A DNA stretch of 64,000 nt from Corynebacterium marambiense (GCF_016342275.1 NZ_JAEIOT010000007.1:558001-622000), one strand, 5' to 3'; counted from the stretch's first letter, positions 26,127 to 35,293 are shown. The notes: generated by a model not told the origin, from the letters alone. Numbers and translations: made by a program.

Positions 26127-27185
26127 GTGAGACTCTCCCCCAGCAAGACGAAACGCCGTATCCGCATGTTCTGCGTCGCCGCCGTGGCGGCGAGCACACT
26201 CGCAGCCTGCTCCGGCGGCGACACCGGCCCGGACCCGTCGACGCAGTCGGGCGGCCAAACCAGCGGTGACACCGTACGCATCGACCTCGATCCGCCCCGC
26301 GTCACCCTCCTCGATCAGGGATCCGCCGAGCAGGTTCTCTCCTACGCTGTCCCGGATACGGATGCACCGATGCAGGAAGTCCCCGTCGGACTCGGCGGAG
26401 GCTTCACCACGCTCATCGACTCCGGTACCGGAACGGAATCCCACCCTCCGGCGGAACCTAACGATCTCCCGGTTCTGGACATCGCCGCGACGGCGACCGT
26501 CCGCCCCGTGGATGGCGAGAGCGTCACCGCTGGTGACACCGGCGCGACCCGGGAGGTCACGGTGGTGGCGACGGCGCCCCGATTCACCGGTGGTGAGGCG
26601 GCTCTGAAGTCTGGGGACGACCCCGACATCGATTGGGACGCCGAGCTCGCGGGGGCCGACGGGTTCACCGTGAGCTATGCGACGACCCCGTCGGGCAAGC
26701 CGGTCACGATGTCGCTGTACGCCCCGGATTCCGCTTCCGACATCGGACGAGCCGGAATGGAAACCAGGTTGGGCAACCTCGTCACCCTCGCGGTGGTGTT
26801 CCCCGACAAACCAGTGGGGCCGGGCGCCCGGTGGACCGTCGAGAGCCGGATCACCGGCTCGACCACAATGCTGCAGACCATGACCTACACACTCACCGAG
26901 CTCGACGGGAGGACGGTGGGGCTGGACGTCGAGGTGGACCAGCGTCCCAGTATCGGCGCACTATCCCTCGACGCCGTCCTCCCGCCCGCCGACGCGGACG
27001 GGTCTGCCGGCGAGCTGCGCGTCGAGAGTGCGGAGACCTCCTCTACTGGGCACCTGGAAATCGATCTCGACGATCCACTGCCACGGTCCGGGAGCATCGT
27101 CTTCACCACCCGGATCATCTACGCAGGTGACGACTCGGAGATCCGGGTCGTCCAGGACAGCCACTCAGCGGTCTACTTCGACTGA
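26127..27185 (+). CDS. Lipoprotein of unknown function
   Basis: 352 residues, GTG start. The N-terminal signal peptide is basic (KTKRRIR), then hydrophobic, and ends in the lipobox LAAC with C28 as the lipid-attachment site; a Ser/Thr/Gly-rich linker follows. The mature domain (~residues 45-352) is predicted mainly beta: repeated EVTVVATAPRF, GPGARWTVESRI and TYTLTELDGRTVGLDVEV-like strands. No catalytic motif is recognised. It diverges from lspA across 68 bases and ends at a strong hairpin shared with the next convergent lipoprotein gene. Confidence 0.8.
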   Translation: MRLSPSKTKRRIRMFCVAAVAASTLAACSGGDTGPDPSTQSGGQTSGDTVRIDLDPPRVTLLDQGSAEQVLSYAVPDTDAPMQEVPVGLGGGFTTLIDSGTGTESHPPAEPNDLPVLDIAATATVRPVDGESVTAGDTGATREVTVVATAPRFTGGEAALKSGDDPDIDWDAELAGADGFTVSYATTPSGKPVTMSLYAPDSASDIGRAGMETRLGNLVTLAVVFPDKPVGPGARWTVESRITGSTTMLQTMTYTLTELDGRTVGLDVEVDQRPSIGALSLDAVLPPADADGSAGELRVESAETSSTGHLEIDLDDPLPRSGSIVFTTRIIYAGDDSEIRVVQDSHSAVYFD

Positions 27186-27194
27186 TCCCGGATA

Positions 27195-27243
27195 CACCAG
27201 GGCCCGGCCGCATCTTAGTTGAAGGTGCGGCCGGGCCCTGGTG
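27195..27243. terminator. Bidirectional hairpin between two convergent lipoprotein genes
   Basis: A perfect 18-bp stem (arms 27195-27212 and 27226-27243, GC-rich core CCAGGGCCCGGCCGCA) with a 13-base loop lies between the two convergent stops (27185 and 27278). There is no long T tract on either side, but the stability and position make it a shared terminator or mRNA end. Confidence 0.75.
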
Positions 27244-27277
27244 GTGGCACCGTCGACGTTAAGGTGCCACTGATCCG

Positions 27278-27883
27278 CTACTGGGCCGGAGCTTCCGCAG
27301 CCGGTGCCGCCTCCGGATCCTCCGCGGGTGCCGCCGGGTCAAGGGCGGGCGCTGCCCCGGTGCTTTCCTCGAGGCACATCGGCGGGACCTGCTCCGGGGG
27401 AACGGTGTTCGTAATGAGGGTGCACGCCCAGCTCTGGGAGAGCTGCCATGTTCCGTCGACGTAAACGAACTCGACGTTCTCGGCGACCTGACTCGGCCGG
27501 TCCGGGAGGGTGAAGTTCACGGTGGCGAGGACGGTGCCGTTCTCGTATCCCGGAAGAACCGGGGGAACCACCTGGAAGTCGGCGCCCGATTCCTGCTTGG
27601 AACGGGTCATCGTCTCGAAAAGTTCAGGGGCGTTCTCCCCGCCCTGGACGGTGCGGATCTTCTCCTCGACGGACGCGTCGGGGTTGGTCGCCGTGGCGAG
27701 GATGGCGTTGAGCTCCTCGGCCGTCGGCTGCTCCTGAGTCGGCGCCGCGACGGAGCTCGGTGCTGTGCTGGAGGACGCCGAAGTGGCTGTGTTGTCCGCT
27801 GCCTCGTCATCTCCGGAGCAGGCGACGAGCGACAGGGCTGCGACCACCGCTGCTGCGGGGGCCAGGTGGGTACGAATGTTCAC
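27278..27883 (-). CDS. Lipoprotein with MTB12 (low-molecular-weight antigen)-like domain
   Basis: 201 residues, GTG start at 27883 with GAGGAG 5 bases upstream. The signal peptide ends in the lipobox LVAC (C22). A Ser/Thr/Ala linker follows, then a ~100-residue domain with ELNAILATATNPDASVEEK, VQGGENAPELFETM and a C-terminal FVYVDGTWQLSQSWACTL. This matches the pattern of the actinobacterial MTB12/CFP-2 antigen domain. The tail of ~30 residues is Ala/Pro/Glu-rich and low-complexity. The function of the family is unknown beyond secretion and immunogenicity. The mRNA appears to have a GC-rich leader of over 100 bases. Confidence 0.8.
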   Translation of the reverse strand: MNIRTHLAPAAAVVAALSLVACSGDDEAADNTATSASSSTAPSSVAAPTQEQPTAEELNAILATATNPDASVEEKIRTVQGGENAPELFETMTRSKQESGADFQVVPPVLPGYENGTVLATVNFTLPDRPSQVAENVEFVYVDGTWQLSQSWACTLITNTVPPEQVPPMCLEESTGAAPALDPAAPAEDPEAAPAAEAPAQ

Positions 27884-28114
27884 GTTGTCTCCTCATGGGG
27901 TAGGACGCCCGGTACCTCGTTCGATGTCCACGGTCGGACGCTTCGGGAGCCGGGTGTCCCAGCGACCCGCGCGGCGCATCCCCGTGGCGGGCGTACGCGG
28001 CACTGATCTTAACAGTGTGCCTGATGTAAACAGAAGTTACGCGGGTTGCGTACGGTTCTCCGGAAACAGTCATACTCCACTGGTTTCACTATCCAATATG
28101 GCAGTCTTGTTCTC

Positions 28115-29080
28115 ATGAACGAGCAGCACCGACAAGCAGGTTCCCCCGACAACTCCCCGAAGAAGATCGTGGTGATCACCACCGGCGGGACGATCGCGTG
28201 CACCACAGACCAGGACGGTGTTCTTCTCCCCACCGTCGCAGGATCCGATCTCCTCGCACCGGTCGCCGCCCGCTTCGATGCCGCGGACGTGACATTCGAC
28301 GTCCGGGACCTTAACCGCCTGGACTCATCCTCGATGACCTTCACCGATATCGACGAGATCCGACGCGCGGTGGATGAGGCATTGACCGACCCGGATGTCG
28401 CCGGGGTGGTGGTCACCCACGGTACGGACTCGATGGAGGAGACCGCTGTCGCCCTCGACACATTCCACGCGGACGACCGGCCGGTGGTGCTCACCGGGGC
28501 ACAACTCCCCCACGACCATCCCGATGCGGATGGCCCGCTGAATCTGCTGGATGCGGTCAATGTCGTCACCTCCCCGACCGCCCGCGGAATCGGGGTCCTC
28601 ATCGTGTTCGGTAGGGCCGTTCTGCCCGCCCGTGGCGCGATGAAATGGCACACCACAGATGAGCTCGCGTTCGCGACGAACGCCCCCGAGGAACCCACGC
28701 GGGCGGACCCCGTTCCCGCGGTTGATCTCGCGGACGTTGTCGTCCACATCATCCACGCCTACCCCGGGGCGCCACGGGAACTCGTCGACTCGGCTCGCTC
28801 CGCGGGCGCGGACGGCCTCGTCATCGAGGCGATGGGGTCGGGGAACATCGGTACCGGGCTCGCCGCAGGGGTGGGCGACGCACTGCGTGAGGGCCTGCCG
28901 GTCGTGATCAGCACCCGGGTACCCCGTGGTGAGGTCCGCGGTAGCTACGGTGGCGCCGGCGGCGGTGCAACGTTGAATTCGCTCGGCGCGGTGGGATCAA
29001 CCTATTTCCGTTCCGCACAGGCACGGGTCCTGCTCGCGATCGCGGTCGCCTCCGGGCGGCATCCGGCAACCTTGTTCTGA
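28115..29080 (+). CDS. ansA: L-asparaginase, type I-like
   Basis: 321 residues from the ATG at 28115. It hydrolyses asparagine to aspartate and ammonia. Both catalytic threonine motifs are there: VVITTGGTIAC (T-loop, residues ~18-28) and VVTHGTDSMEETA (TDxMEE motif with the second Thr and Asp), followed by LTGAQLP. No signal peptide is seen, so it is probably cytosolic. The C-terminal GYxGxGG-like region is SYGGAGGGATL. It is monocistronic and diverges from the MTB12-like gene. A CAGTCT hexamer 7 bases before the ATG resembles the leaderless -10 boxes elsewhere in the window. Confidence 0.93.
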   Translation: MNEQHRQAGSPDNSPKKIVVITTGGTIACTTDQDGVLLPTVAGSDLLAPVAARFDAADVTFDVRDLNRLDSSSMTFTDIDEIRRAVDEALTDPDVAGVVVTHGTDSMEETAVALDTFHADDRPVVLTGAQLPHDHPDADGPLNLLDAVNVVTSPTARGIGVLIVFGRAVLPARGAMKWHTTDELAFATNAPEEPTRADPVPAVDLADVVVHIIHAYPGAPRELVDSARSAGADGLVIEAMGSGNIGTGLAAGVGDALREGLPVVISTRVPRGEVRGSYGGAGGGATLNSLGAVGSTYFRSAQARVLLAIAVASGRHPATLF

Positions 29081-29124
29081 TCTGGCTCCGGCCAGTCTGG
29101 ACCGTGACCGTCCGACCCAGCCGG

Positions 29125-29826
29125 TCACCGCTTCAGCGGAATCCCCTGTGCATCCGTCGAGACAGACCCGGTCAACAGCTTGATCAGGTCGACGAACTTC
29201 CAGACGACCGACGGGATCAGGAGAAAGAACCCGAATCCGAAGGTGAGCAGGAAGATCAGGAAGGCGCCCCCGTACAGCGCGAGCTGCACGGTCCCGGTCT
29301 GTTTCTGCCCGATGTAGAAGTTGTGGACTCCCAGTTCCCCGAAGAACAGACAGAGAAGAACAGCAGCCAGCCAGGATTTCTGCTCCCCACCGAACTGGTT
29401 GTACCCCATGGCCGGAGCCCCGTACCCCGGGTTCGGCGGTTCATACGCGAGCATCTGCCCGCCATAGGCCGGATTCTGCGGTCCGTCGACGTGCGCCTGC
29501 GCGTCGTACGGCGGATATCCCCCGTCGTACGACGATGGCATCTTCACGGGATCCGCGCCCGACGGGGCGGATTCGGACGCCGCCGCGTAGTCCCATCCCC
29601 CGGACAGCTGGTCGCGCCCCGACGCCTGCGGATCATATCCCGCGGCCCACCAGTCCCCCGACTGCGACGCCTCCCCGGCATCCGGGTGCGAGGTGTGAGA
29701 ATCAGACAGCGGGGCGTCATCCCATCCCAGCGGAGTGTGTGCATTCGACTCTGCCGCCCTCTCCGCGGAGGATCCTTCGCCGGCGGGCTGCCCGTATTCG
29801 GGTCGGGACGGGTCGTTGTCAGTCAT
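29125..29826 (-). CDS. TM2-domain membrane protein with long disordered N-terminus
   Basis: 233 residues. The first ~145 are hydrophilic and low-complexity, rich in Ser, Asp, Gly, Tyr and Pro (GYGAPAMGYNQF, SYDGGYPPYDA), predicted disordered. A TM2 domain follows: QKSWLAAVLLCLFFGELGVHNFYIGQ, i.e. two helices with the conserved G-HxFY motif, and a second helix LFLLTFGFGFFLLIPSVVW. The function of TM2 proteins in bacteria is unclear. The long Tyr/Pro-rich cytosolic tail is common in actinobacterial versions. It is monocistronic, convergent with ansA. Confidence 0.85.
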   Translation of the reverse strand: MTDNDPSRPEYGQPAGEGSSAERAAESNAHTPLGWDDAPLSDSHTSHPDAGEASQSGDWWAAGYDPQASGRDQLSGGWDYAAASESAPSGADPVKMPSSYDGGYPPYDAQAHVDGPQNPAYGGQMLAYEPPNPGYGAPAMGYNQFGGEQKSWLAAVLLCLFFGELGVHNFYIGQKQTGTVQLALYGGAFLIFLLTFGFGFFLLIPSVVWKFVDLIKLLTGSVSTDAQGIPLKR

Positions 29827-30095
29827 CGAGTCTCCTCATGAGCGTGTCGCGTCAGGGTCCACCGGTCGGATCGCGGTCCACCCGGTCGAATATGCGGAAA
29901 ACTCTACTTCATTTGCACAGCAGGTCAGCCACAGGCTTGCCGAGCACCGGCGTCGCGGCCGACTCACCACCACCCCGGCCTCCCCGCCGGGAGTACGCCG
30001 AGACAGCGCTCCCAGGTACCCGATACCCCACATGCCTCCCGGACATTCCCGTGGGTTCTTCCCGCGGCACCGACACCGGTGAGAAGCCGCGACCG
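29827..30095. other. Gap between the TM2 gene start and dinB stop
   Basis: 269 bases with no supported gene. It must contain the TM2 gene promoter near 29830-29900, where a TTCATTTGC/AACTCTAC AT-richer patch lies at ~29900-29925. I see no hairpin with a T tract and no repeat. Confidence 0.3.
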
Positions 30096-31493
30096 TCACC
30101 CCCCGACACCGTCGTCGTCGAGGGCGTCGAACCAGTCATCCCAGTCCAGGGAGTCGAGGGGATCAGCCGCGCCGAGAAGCGGATCGTCCTCGGCGAAGTT
30201 CCGGGTCCTACCCAGTTCGGTGGTCCTGGTCTCGAAGCGGACCGAGACGATCCCGTGGCCCGCCCCCTGCACCCAGCCGTGCCCGTACTCGGGGTGGTAC
30301 ACGTCCTGGGTCGCCTTCCACCTCGATTCGGGTGCGGGTTCCGTCACGGTCAGCACCGGTGGCTCATTGGCGGAACCGCGCACGCCGACCTCGTAGTCGG
30401 CGTCCGGTTCGGGGACCGTGATCCGCTGGTCGAGCTCCGGGAAGAGAACGTTCTGGCGGGCGTGTTCGAGCCCGGAGAAGCTCACCCCGACCAGCCTGAT
30501 CGGGCCGACCTCGTCCGGGTAGCGGGCCAGGTTGTGGGCCACGGCCACGAGAGTGGCCTTCTCGTCGGTCGTGTACGGCAGGGACTGCGAGCGGGATTCC
30601 GTACGGAAGTCGGCCATCTTCAGTTTCACGGTCACCGTCCGGGCACCGCGCCCGTCTGCGAGGAGTCTGCGGTGTGCACCTGCGGCGGCCCGGTCGATGG
30701 CGTCGTCCACCTCCGCGACCGTGGTCAGGTCCTTCGGGTAGGTGTGCTCGGAAGAAACCTGTTTCGCGACGGGACGGGGGGCCACCGGACGGTCGTCCTG
30801 ACCGCGCGCGAGTCGCCACAGGGCGACCCCCACCGTCGATCCGAGGCTTATCCGGACCTCCGCTTCCGTCATCGCGGCGAAATCCGCGATGGTGTCCACA
30901 CCGAGCTGGTGGAGTTTGGCTTCGGCGACCGGCCCGATCCCCCAGAGCTTCCGGACGGGCAGCGGATCGAGCATCTCGCGCTGTCTCTCGACGGGGATGA
31001 CGTAGACGCCGTCGGGTTTCGCCTCCCCGGAGCCGATCTTCGCGTATTGCTTCCCGGAACCGGCGCCAATTGAACACGGGAGCCCGGTCTCTGCCTTGAC
31101 CTCCGCGCGGAGATTCTCCGCCCAGTCCCGGACCTCGTCCGGGGTCGCACCCACCAGGTCCGGGGGCTCCATAAATGCCTCGTCAATGGAAAGCTGCTCG
31201 ATGATCCCCGCGTGCCGCCGAATCACCTCGAACACCCGTCGTGAGGCGGCCGAATAAACTCTTCCACGCGGTGTGATCACCACAGCCCCGAAGCCGACGA
31301 GTTTCTTCGCATGGTGCATGGGCATCGCGGAGTGCGCCCCGAAGGAGCGCGCCTGGTAGGACGCACCGGCCACAACTCCTCGCCCCGAGACACCACCGAC
31401 CAGCACGGGACGACCCCGGAGAGTGGGACGGGTCAGCTGTTCGACGGAGGCGTAGAACGCATCCATGTCGACGTGCAGCACCCACCGTTGCAT
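30096..31493 (-). CDS. dinB: DNA polymerase IV (Y-family translesion polymerase)
   Basis: 465 residues from the ATG at 31493. The catalytic palm shows HVDMDAFYASVEQL (residues 7-20, first metal-binding Asp), YQARSFGAHSAMPM and the SIDEAF box with the second Asp/Glu pair. Little-finger residues cover ~250-350. It copies damaged DNA at stalled forks. A C-terminal extension of ~90 residues after VRGSANEP contains a Tyr/His/Gly module (VYHPEYGHGWVQGAGHGIVSVRFET) and an acidic end; no canonical clamp-binding QLxLF is seen at the terminus. The start is fixed by homology and by the -10 TACGCT 7 bases upstream. An SOS-like box lies just upstream. Confidence 0.94.
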   Translation of the reverse strand: MQRWVLHVDMDAFYASVEQLTRPTLRGRPVLVGGVSGRGVVAGASYQARSFGAHSAMPMHHAKKLVGFGAVVITPRGRVYSAASRRVFEVIRRHAGIIEQLSIDEAFMEPPDLVGATPDEVRDWAENLRAEVKAETGLPCSIGAGSGKQYAKIGSGEAKPDGVYVIPVERQREMLDPLPVRKLWGIGPVAEAKLHQLGVDTIADFAAMTEAEVRISLGSTVGVALWRLARGQDDRPVAPRPVAKQVSSEHTYPKDLTTVAEVDDAIDRAAAGAHRRLLADGRGARTVTVKLKMADFRTESRSQSLPYTTDEKATLVAVAHNLARYPDEVGPIRLVGVSFSGLEHARQNVLFPELDQRITVPEPDADYEVGVRGSANEPPVLTVTEPAPESRWKATQDVYHPEYGHGWVQGAGHGIVSVRFETRTTELGRTRNFAEDDPLLGAADPLDSLDWDDWFDALDDDGVGG

Positions 31494-31500
31494 GGGGCTC

Positions 31501-31529
31501 AGCGTATCGCGAAACGAACATGTGGGCGA
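31501..31529 (-). promoter_or_regulatory. Leaderless dinB promoter with LexA-like (SOS) box
   Basis: On the minus strand, TACGCT (31501-31506) is followed by 7 bases and the dinB ATG. Eight bases further upstream, 31514-31529 reads ACGAACATGTGGGCGA on the plus strand, matching 11 of 14 defined positions of the corynebacterial LexA consensus TCGAACA-N2-TGTTCGA; the half TCGAACA/TGTTCG is almost perfect. The site would cover the -35 region, so LexA repression and SOS induction of dinB are plausible. Confidence 0.6.
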
Positions 31530-31574
31530 ATGCGCGGCAGGGGCCATCACCCATCCGGTGTCCCGACACGGGCC

Positions 31575-31606
31575 GGGCGCCCGGGGCAGATGACCCGCGG
31601 GCGCCC
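31575..31606 (-). terminator. Hairpin between ileS and dinB
   Basis: GGGCGCCCG (31575-31583) pairs with CGGGCGCCC (31598-31606), a 9-bp GC stem with a 14-base loop, 23 bases after the ileS stop. There is no T tract. It probably separates ileS from the independently controlled dinB. Confidence 0.5.
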
Positions 31607-31629
31607 AACTTTCCGTGATGCCGGATGGA

Positions 31630-34600
31630 TCAGGCCTTCGCCACCACCGCGGTGACCCCGGGGACGATGTCGTGCACGTCGGCGGCGAGATCCCCGGTGT
31701 GGACCTCGAAGCCGGTGGCGAGAACCTCTCCGGCGATGAGCTCGCGGTGACGCTCCGCCCACTCCAGCTTGTCCGCGGGAACAGACAGTTCGACGGTGAT
31801 CCGGTCGGAGACCTCGAACCCGCTGGCCTTGCGGGCGTCCTGCAGGCCACGGACGATGTCCGCCGCCCAGCCCTCGGCCTCGAGCTCCGGGGTGACCGTC
31901 AGGTCGAGGACGACCAGGCCCTCGGCTCCGTCGACCTGGGCGGTGGACTCCGGGTCGGCGGCCTTGAGGCGCTCGGTATACTCGTTGGCCTTCAGCTCGA
32001 CGCCGTCCGCGACGACGATGTCCCCCTCCCGGGTGTAGTTACCGGACTTGACCGCCTTGATCACGCGCTGAACGTCCTTCCCGAGACGCGGCCCGGCCTC
32101 GCGGGCGTTGACGACGACCTCGAAGCGGCCGACGGAGTCGACGTCGTCGGTGAGGGCGACCTCCTTGACGTTGACCTCATCCCGCAGGATGGAGGTGAAC
32201 GGTGCGAGCAGATCGGACTCCGGCATCGCCACCGTGAGCTTCGGCAGCGGCAGCCGGTTGCGCAGCTTGTGGGACTTGCGCACGGAGCTCGCCGCGGAGC
32301 ACACTCCCCGGATCTGGTCCATGGCGCGGACGAGGTCCTCGTCGACGGGGAAGTCGGCGGGGTCCGGGTAGTCGGTGAGGTGGACGGAGCGGCCTCCGGT
32401 GAGACCCCGCCAGATGACCTCGGTGACCATGGGGAGCAGTGGGGCGGCGACGCGGGTCAGTGTCTCGAGCACGGTGTAGAGGGTGTTGAACGCCTCGGGA
32501 TGCTCGGTGTCACCGGCCCAGAACCGCTCCCTGGAGCGGCGCACGTACCAGTTGGTGAGGGCATCACAGAACCAGCGGACCTCGTCGCAGGCGCGGGCGA
32601 TATCCGTGCCGTCGAGGGCGTCCCGGACGTTCATGACGAGGTTGTGCAACTTGGCCAGGATATACCGGTCGAGGACGTTGTCGGAGTCGGTGGACCACTC
32701 CGCGGGCTTCGAGGAGTACAGCTGCAGGAAGCTGTAGGCGTTCCACATCGGCAGCAGCGCCTGCCGTACACCCTCGCGGATGCCCTGCTCGGTGACGATG
32801 AGATTGCCGCCGCGCAGGATCGGCGAGCTCATGAGGAACCAGCGCATCGCGTCGGATCCGTCACGGTCGAAGACCTCGTTGACGTTCGGGTAGTTGCCCT
32901 TCGACTTGCTCATCTTCAGTCCGTCGTCGCCGAGCACGATGCCGTGGGCGACGCACTTCCGGAAAGCGGGCTTGTCGAAGAGTGCGGTGGAAAGGACGTG
33001 CATGGTGTAGAACCAGCCGCGGGTCTGTCCCGAGTACTCGACGATGAAGTCCGCCGGCCAGTGGGTCTCCACCCAGTCCTTGTTCTCGAAGGGGTAGTGC
33101 TTCTGGGCGAAACTCATGGAGCCGGACTCGAACCAGCAGTCCAGCACCTCGGGAACACGGCGCATCGTGGACTTCCCCGTCGGGTCGTCGGGGTTCGGGC
33201 GCGTCAGCTCGTCGATGTGCGGTCGGTGCAGGGACTCGGGGCGACGTCCGAAGTCACGCTCAAGTTCGTCGAGTGAGCCGTAGACGTCGACGCGGGGGTA
33301 CTCCTCGGAGTCGGACACCCAAACCGGGATGGGGGAACCCCAGTACCGGTTGCGGGAGATGTTCCAGTCCCGGGCACCCTCGAGCCACTTGCCGAACTGG
33401 CCGTCCCGGATGTGGGACGGCATCCACTCGATCTCCTCACGGTTCAGCTCCACCATCCGGTCACGGAACTTAGTCACGGCGACGAACCAGCTCGGCAGCG
33501 CCATGTAGATCAGCGGCTCTCCGGAGCGCCAGGAGTGCGGGTAGGAGTGCTCGATCGTCTGATGCCGCAGCACTCGGCCCCGGGCCTTGAGATCCCGGAT
33601 GATGTCCTTGTTCGCGTCGAACACGAGCATGCCCTCGTAGTCGGGCACCTGGGCGGTGAACTTCCCGTCCATGTCGACCGGAACAACGACCTCGACGTCA
33701 TTGGCCTGACAGATCAGCATGTCATCCTCACCGAAGGCGGGGGCCTGGTGAACGATGCCGGTACCGTCCTCGGTGGTGACATACTCGGCCTCGAGGATCT
33801 GGAATCCGTTTTCCACGGGGAAGAACGTGAAGATGGGCTCATAGGTGAAGCCCACCAGATCCGAGCCCGCGAAGGTCGCCAGCACCTCGTGATCCTCGCC
33901 GAGTTCCTTGGCGTACGCGCCGACGAGTGCCTCAGCGAGGAGGATAGTGCGGCCGGTGAAGTCAGCGTGCCCGGTCTCCCCGATGCGGACCAGGACATAG
34001 TCGACCCCCGGGTTGACGGCCAGCGCCGCGTTGGAGGGCAGCGTCCAGGGGGTGGTGGTCCAGGCGATCGCCGCGGCATCGGCGAGTTCGGGATGCTCGG
34101 CCAGCGTCTTCTCCGCGGCCGATCCCTCGAGTGCGCCGGTGAGCGGCATCGTGATCGTCAGGGTCGGGTCCTGGCGCATCTTGTAGGAGTCGTCGAGGCG
34201 GGTTTCCTGGTTTGACAAGGGGGTGTGCTCAGCCCAGGAGTAGGGAAGGACACGGAATCCCTGGTAGATCAGGCCCTTGTCGTAGAGCTCCTTGAACGCC
34301 CACATGACGGACTCCATGAAGTCCGAGTCCATGGTTTTGTAGCCGTTGTCGAAGTCCACCCACCGTGCCTGCCGGGTGACATAGTCCTTCCATTCCTCGG
34401 TGTACCGCAGGACGGAGGAGGCGCAGTAGTCGTTGAACTTCTCGAGCCCCATCGACTCGATCTCGCCCTTGTCCTTGATGCCGAGCTGCTTCTCGGCCTC
34501 AAGTTCGGCGGGCAGGCCGTGGCAGTCCCAGCCGAAGACCCGCTCGACGCGTTTCCCGCGCATCGTCTGGAAACGCGGCACGATGTCCTTGACGTAACCG

Positions 34601-34812
34601 GTGAGCAGGTGTCCGTAGTGCGGCAGACCGTTGGCGAAGGGCGGGCCGTCGTAGAACACGTATTCCGGTGCCCCGTCACGTTGATCGATGGACTGACGGA
34701 AAGTGCCGTCCGCACGCCAGAAGTCGAGTACGGACTTCTCCATGTCGGGGAAACGGGTGGATCCACCGGTGAGATCCACCTTCGGGTAGACACCGCCAAC
34801 TGGGTTATTCAT
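31630..34812 (-). CDS. ileS: Isoleucyl-tRNA synthetase, long (type 2) form
   Basis: 1060 residues. It charges tRNA-Ile. The class I HIGH motif is PHYGH ([16 protein letters not shown], ~residues 57-72) and the KMSKS motif is [10 protein letters not shown] (~residue 610), with the CP1 editing domain between. Length and the HYGH form fit the eukaryote-like type 2 IleS found in mycobacteria and other actinobacteria; that class is generally much less sensitive to mupirocin (family knowledge, not shown here). The leader carries a T-box riboswitch. It is followed by dinB after a hairpin. Confidence 0.97.
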   Translation of the reverse strand: MNNPVGGVYPKVDLTGGSTRFPDMEKSVLDFWRADGTFRQSIDQRDGAPEYVFYDGPPFANGLPHYGHLLTGYVKDIVPRFQTMRGKRVERVFGWDCHGLPAELEAEKQLGIKDKGEIESMGLEKFNDYCASSVLRYTEEWKDYVTRQARWVDFDNGYKTMDSDFMESVMWAFKELYDKGLIYQGFRVLPYSWAEHTPLSNQETRLDDSYKMRQDPTLTITMPLTGALEGSAAEKTLAEHPELADAAAIAWTTTPWTLPSNAALAVNPGVDYVLVRIGETGHADFTGRTILLAEALVGAYAKELGEDHEVLATFAGSDLVGFTYEPIFTFFPVENGFQILEAEYVTTEDGTGIVHQAPAFGEDDMLICQANDVEVVVPVDMDGKFTAQVPDYEGMLVFDANKDIIRDLKARGRVLRHQTIEHSYPHSWRSGEPLIYMALPSWFVAVTKFRDRMVELNREEIEWMPSHIRDGQFGKWLEGARDWNISRNRYWGSPIPVWVSDSEEYPRVDVYGSLDELERDFGRRPESLHRPHIDELTRPNPDDPTGKSTMRRVPEVLDCWFESGSMSFAQKHYPFENKDWVETHWPADFIVEYSGQTRGWFYTMHVLSTALFDKPAFRKCVAHGIVLGDDGLKMSKSKGNYPNVNEVFDRDGSDAMRWFLMSSPILRGGNLIVTEQGIREGVRQALLPMWNAYSFLQLYSSKPAEWSTDSDNVLDRYILAKLHNLVMNVRDALDGTDIARACDEVRWFCDALTNWYVRRSRERFWAGDTEHPEAFNTLYTVLETLTRVAAPLLPMVTEVIWRGLTGGRSVHLTDYPDPADFPVDEDLVRAMDQIRGVCSAASSVRKSHKLRNRLPLPKLTVAMPESDLLAPFTSILRDEVNVKEVALTDDVDSVGRFEVVVNAREAGPRLGKDVQRVIKAVKSGNYTREGDIVVADGVELKANEYTERLKAADPESTAQVDGAEGLVVLDLTVTPELEAEGWAADIVRGLQDARKASGFEVSDRITVELSVPADKLEWAERHRELIAGEVLATGFEVHTGDLAADVHDIVPGVTAVVAKA

Positions 34813-35089
34813 GGGCGTTCAACGCTCCTTGCTTCGAGGACAATCAATGAAAGGTGCTCATCGTGTGCGGGGACGCCCCGGATCAACCGGCACGCGGTAC
34901 CACCCTGCTTGGGCATCCGTGGATGCCCCACTTGATTGTCTTCGAGAAGGTCTGTCACGGTCCCACCCGTCCGGTTCTACTGGGCCCCACGGTGTGCTCA
35001 CCGTGGGGCTGTTCTTCCGGATGGCTCCCCGGTGATGGCCGGATCGCTGCCTGGCGTGCTCCCGGGTGAGGGAAACACAGCGCGTGGAA
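34813..35089 (-). promoter_or_regulatory. T-box riboswitch controlling ileS (translational type)
   Basis: The leader of ileS contains on the minus strand the T-box sequence AGGGTGGTACCGCG (34893-34906), which pairs with the uncharged tRNA acceptor end. Just 5' is a stem III hairpin GGGCAT/ATGCCC, and further 5' a long stem with arms ccccacggtg/caccgtgggg (~34985-35008). The Ile codon ATC in the loop region at 35034-35036 is the likely specifier, within a very short stem I (TCCGG/CCGGA). No run of T follows the T-box, and the ribosome-binding site AAGGAG (34825-34830) can pair with TCCT upstream (stem TCCT/AGGA), so control is predicted at translation initiation, as for other actinobacterial ileS T-boxes. 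CGAAGACAATCAA (34932-34944) can also pair with a 13-base segment at 34835-34847. Confidence 0.85.
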
Positions 35090-35117
35090 AGTATAACGCA
35101 CGTAGTCCGCCGATCAA
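35090..35117 (-). promoter_or_regulatory. Promoter of the ileS T-box transcript
   Basis: On the minus strand -35 TTGATC (35112-35117) and -10 TATACT (35090-35095) are separated by 16 bases. The start would be near 35083, giving a leader of ~270 bases that contains the whole T-box. The -35 overlaps the last codons of the upstream small membrane-protein gene. Confidence 0.7.
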
Positions 35118-35293
35118 TCCTCCGACAGGTCACGCCGCCGCCGACGTTTGATCACGATGTCCGCGATGAGGAATCCGAGTCCTACCACGGCAACGACGAT
35201 GAGCAGCCACGAGTAGACATCCGACCCTGACTGGACGGTCATCACGAGGAGCCCGAAACCGACCAGGGCGGTGATAAGGGCGGCGATCAGCAT
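35114..35293 (-). CDS. Small two-helix membrane protein
   Basis: 59 residues from the ATG at 35293, preceded by AGAAGGA with 5-6 bases of spacing. Two hydrophobic segments (residues 1-19, IAALITALVGFGLLVM, and 29-48, WLLIVVAVVGLGFLIADI) are joined by a short polar loop with SGSD. The C-terminus is strongly basic, KRRRRR, followed by DLSED, so it should face the cytosol. The position between wag31 and ileS is typical for corynebacteria. No function is known. Its last codons overlap the ileS promoter -35. Confidence 0.65.
   Translation of the reverse strand: MLIAALITALVGFGLLVMTVQSGSDVYSWLLIVVAVVGLGFLIADIVIKRRRRRDLSED

Noticed and set aside
27740..28030. c-di-AMP (ydaO-type) riboswitch upstream of the MTB12-like gene
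   Set aside because: The leader is GC-rich and can fold, but the conserved ydaO boxes are not present in order.
30081..30110. Possible frameshift at the dinB 3' end (run of six C)
   Set aside because: The frame reads straight to a TGA with a normal acidic tail, and no alternative frame extends homology.
31615..33276. 553-codon open frame on the plus strand
   Set aside because: Antisense to ileS, low-complexity G/V/D/H-rich translation, no motif; a shadow frame.
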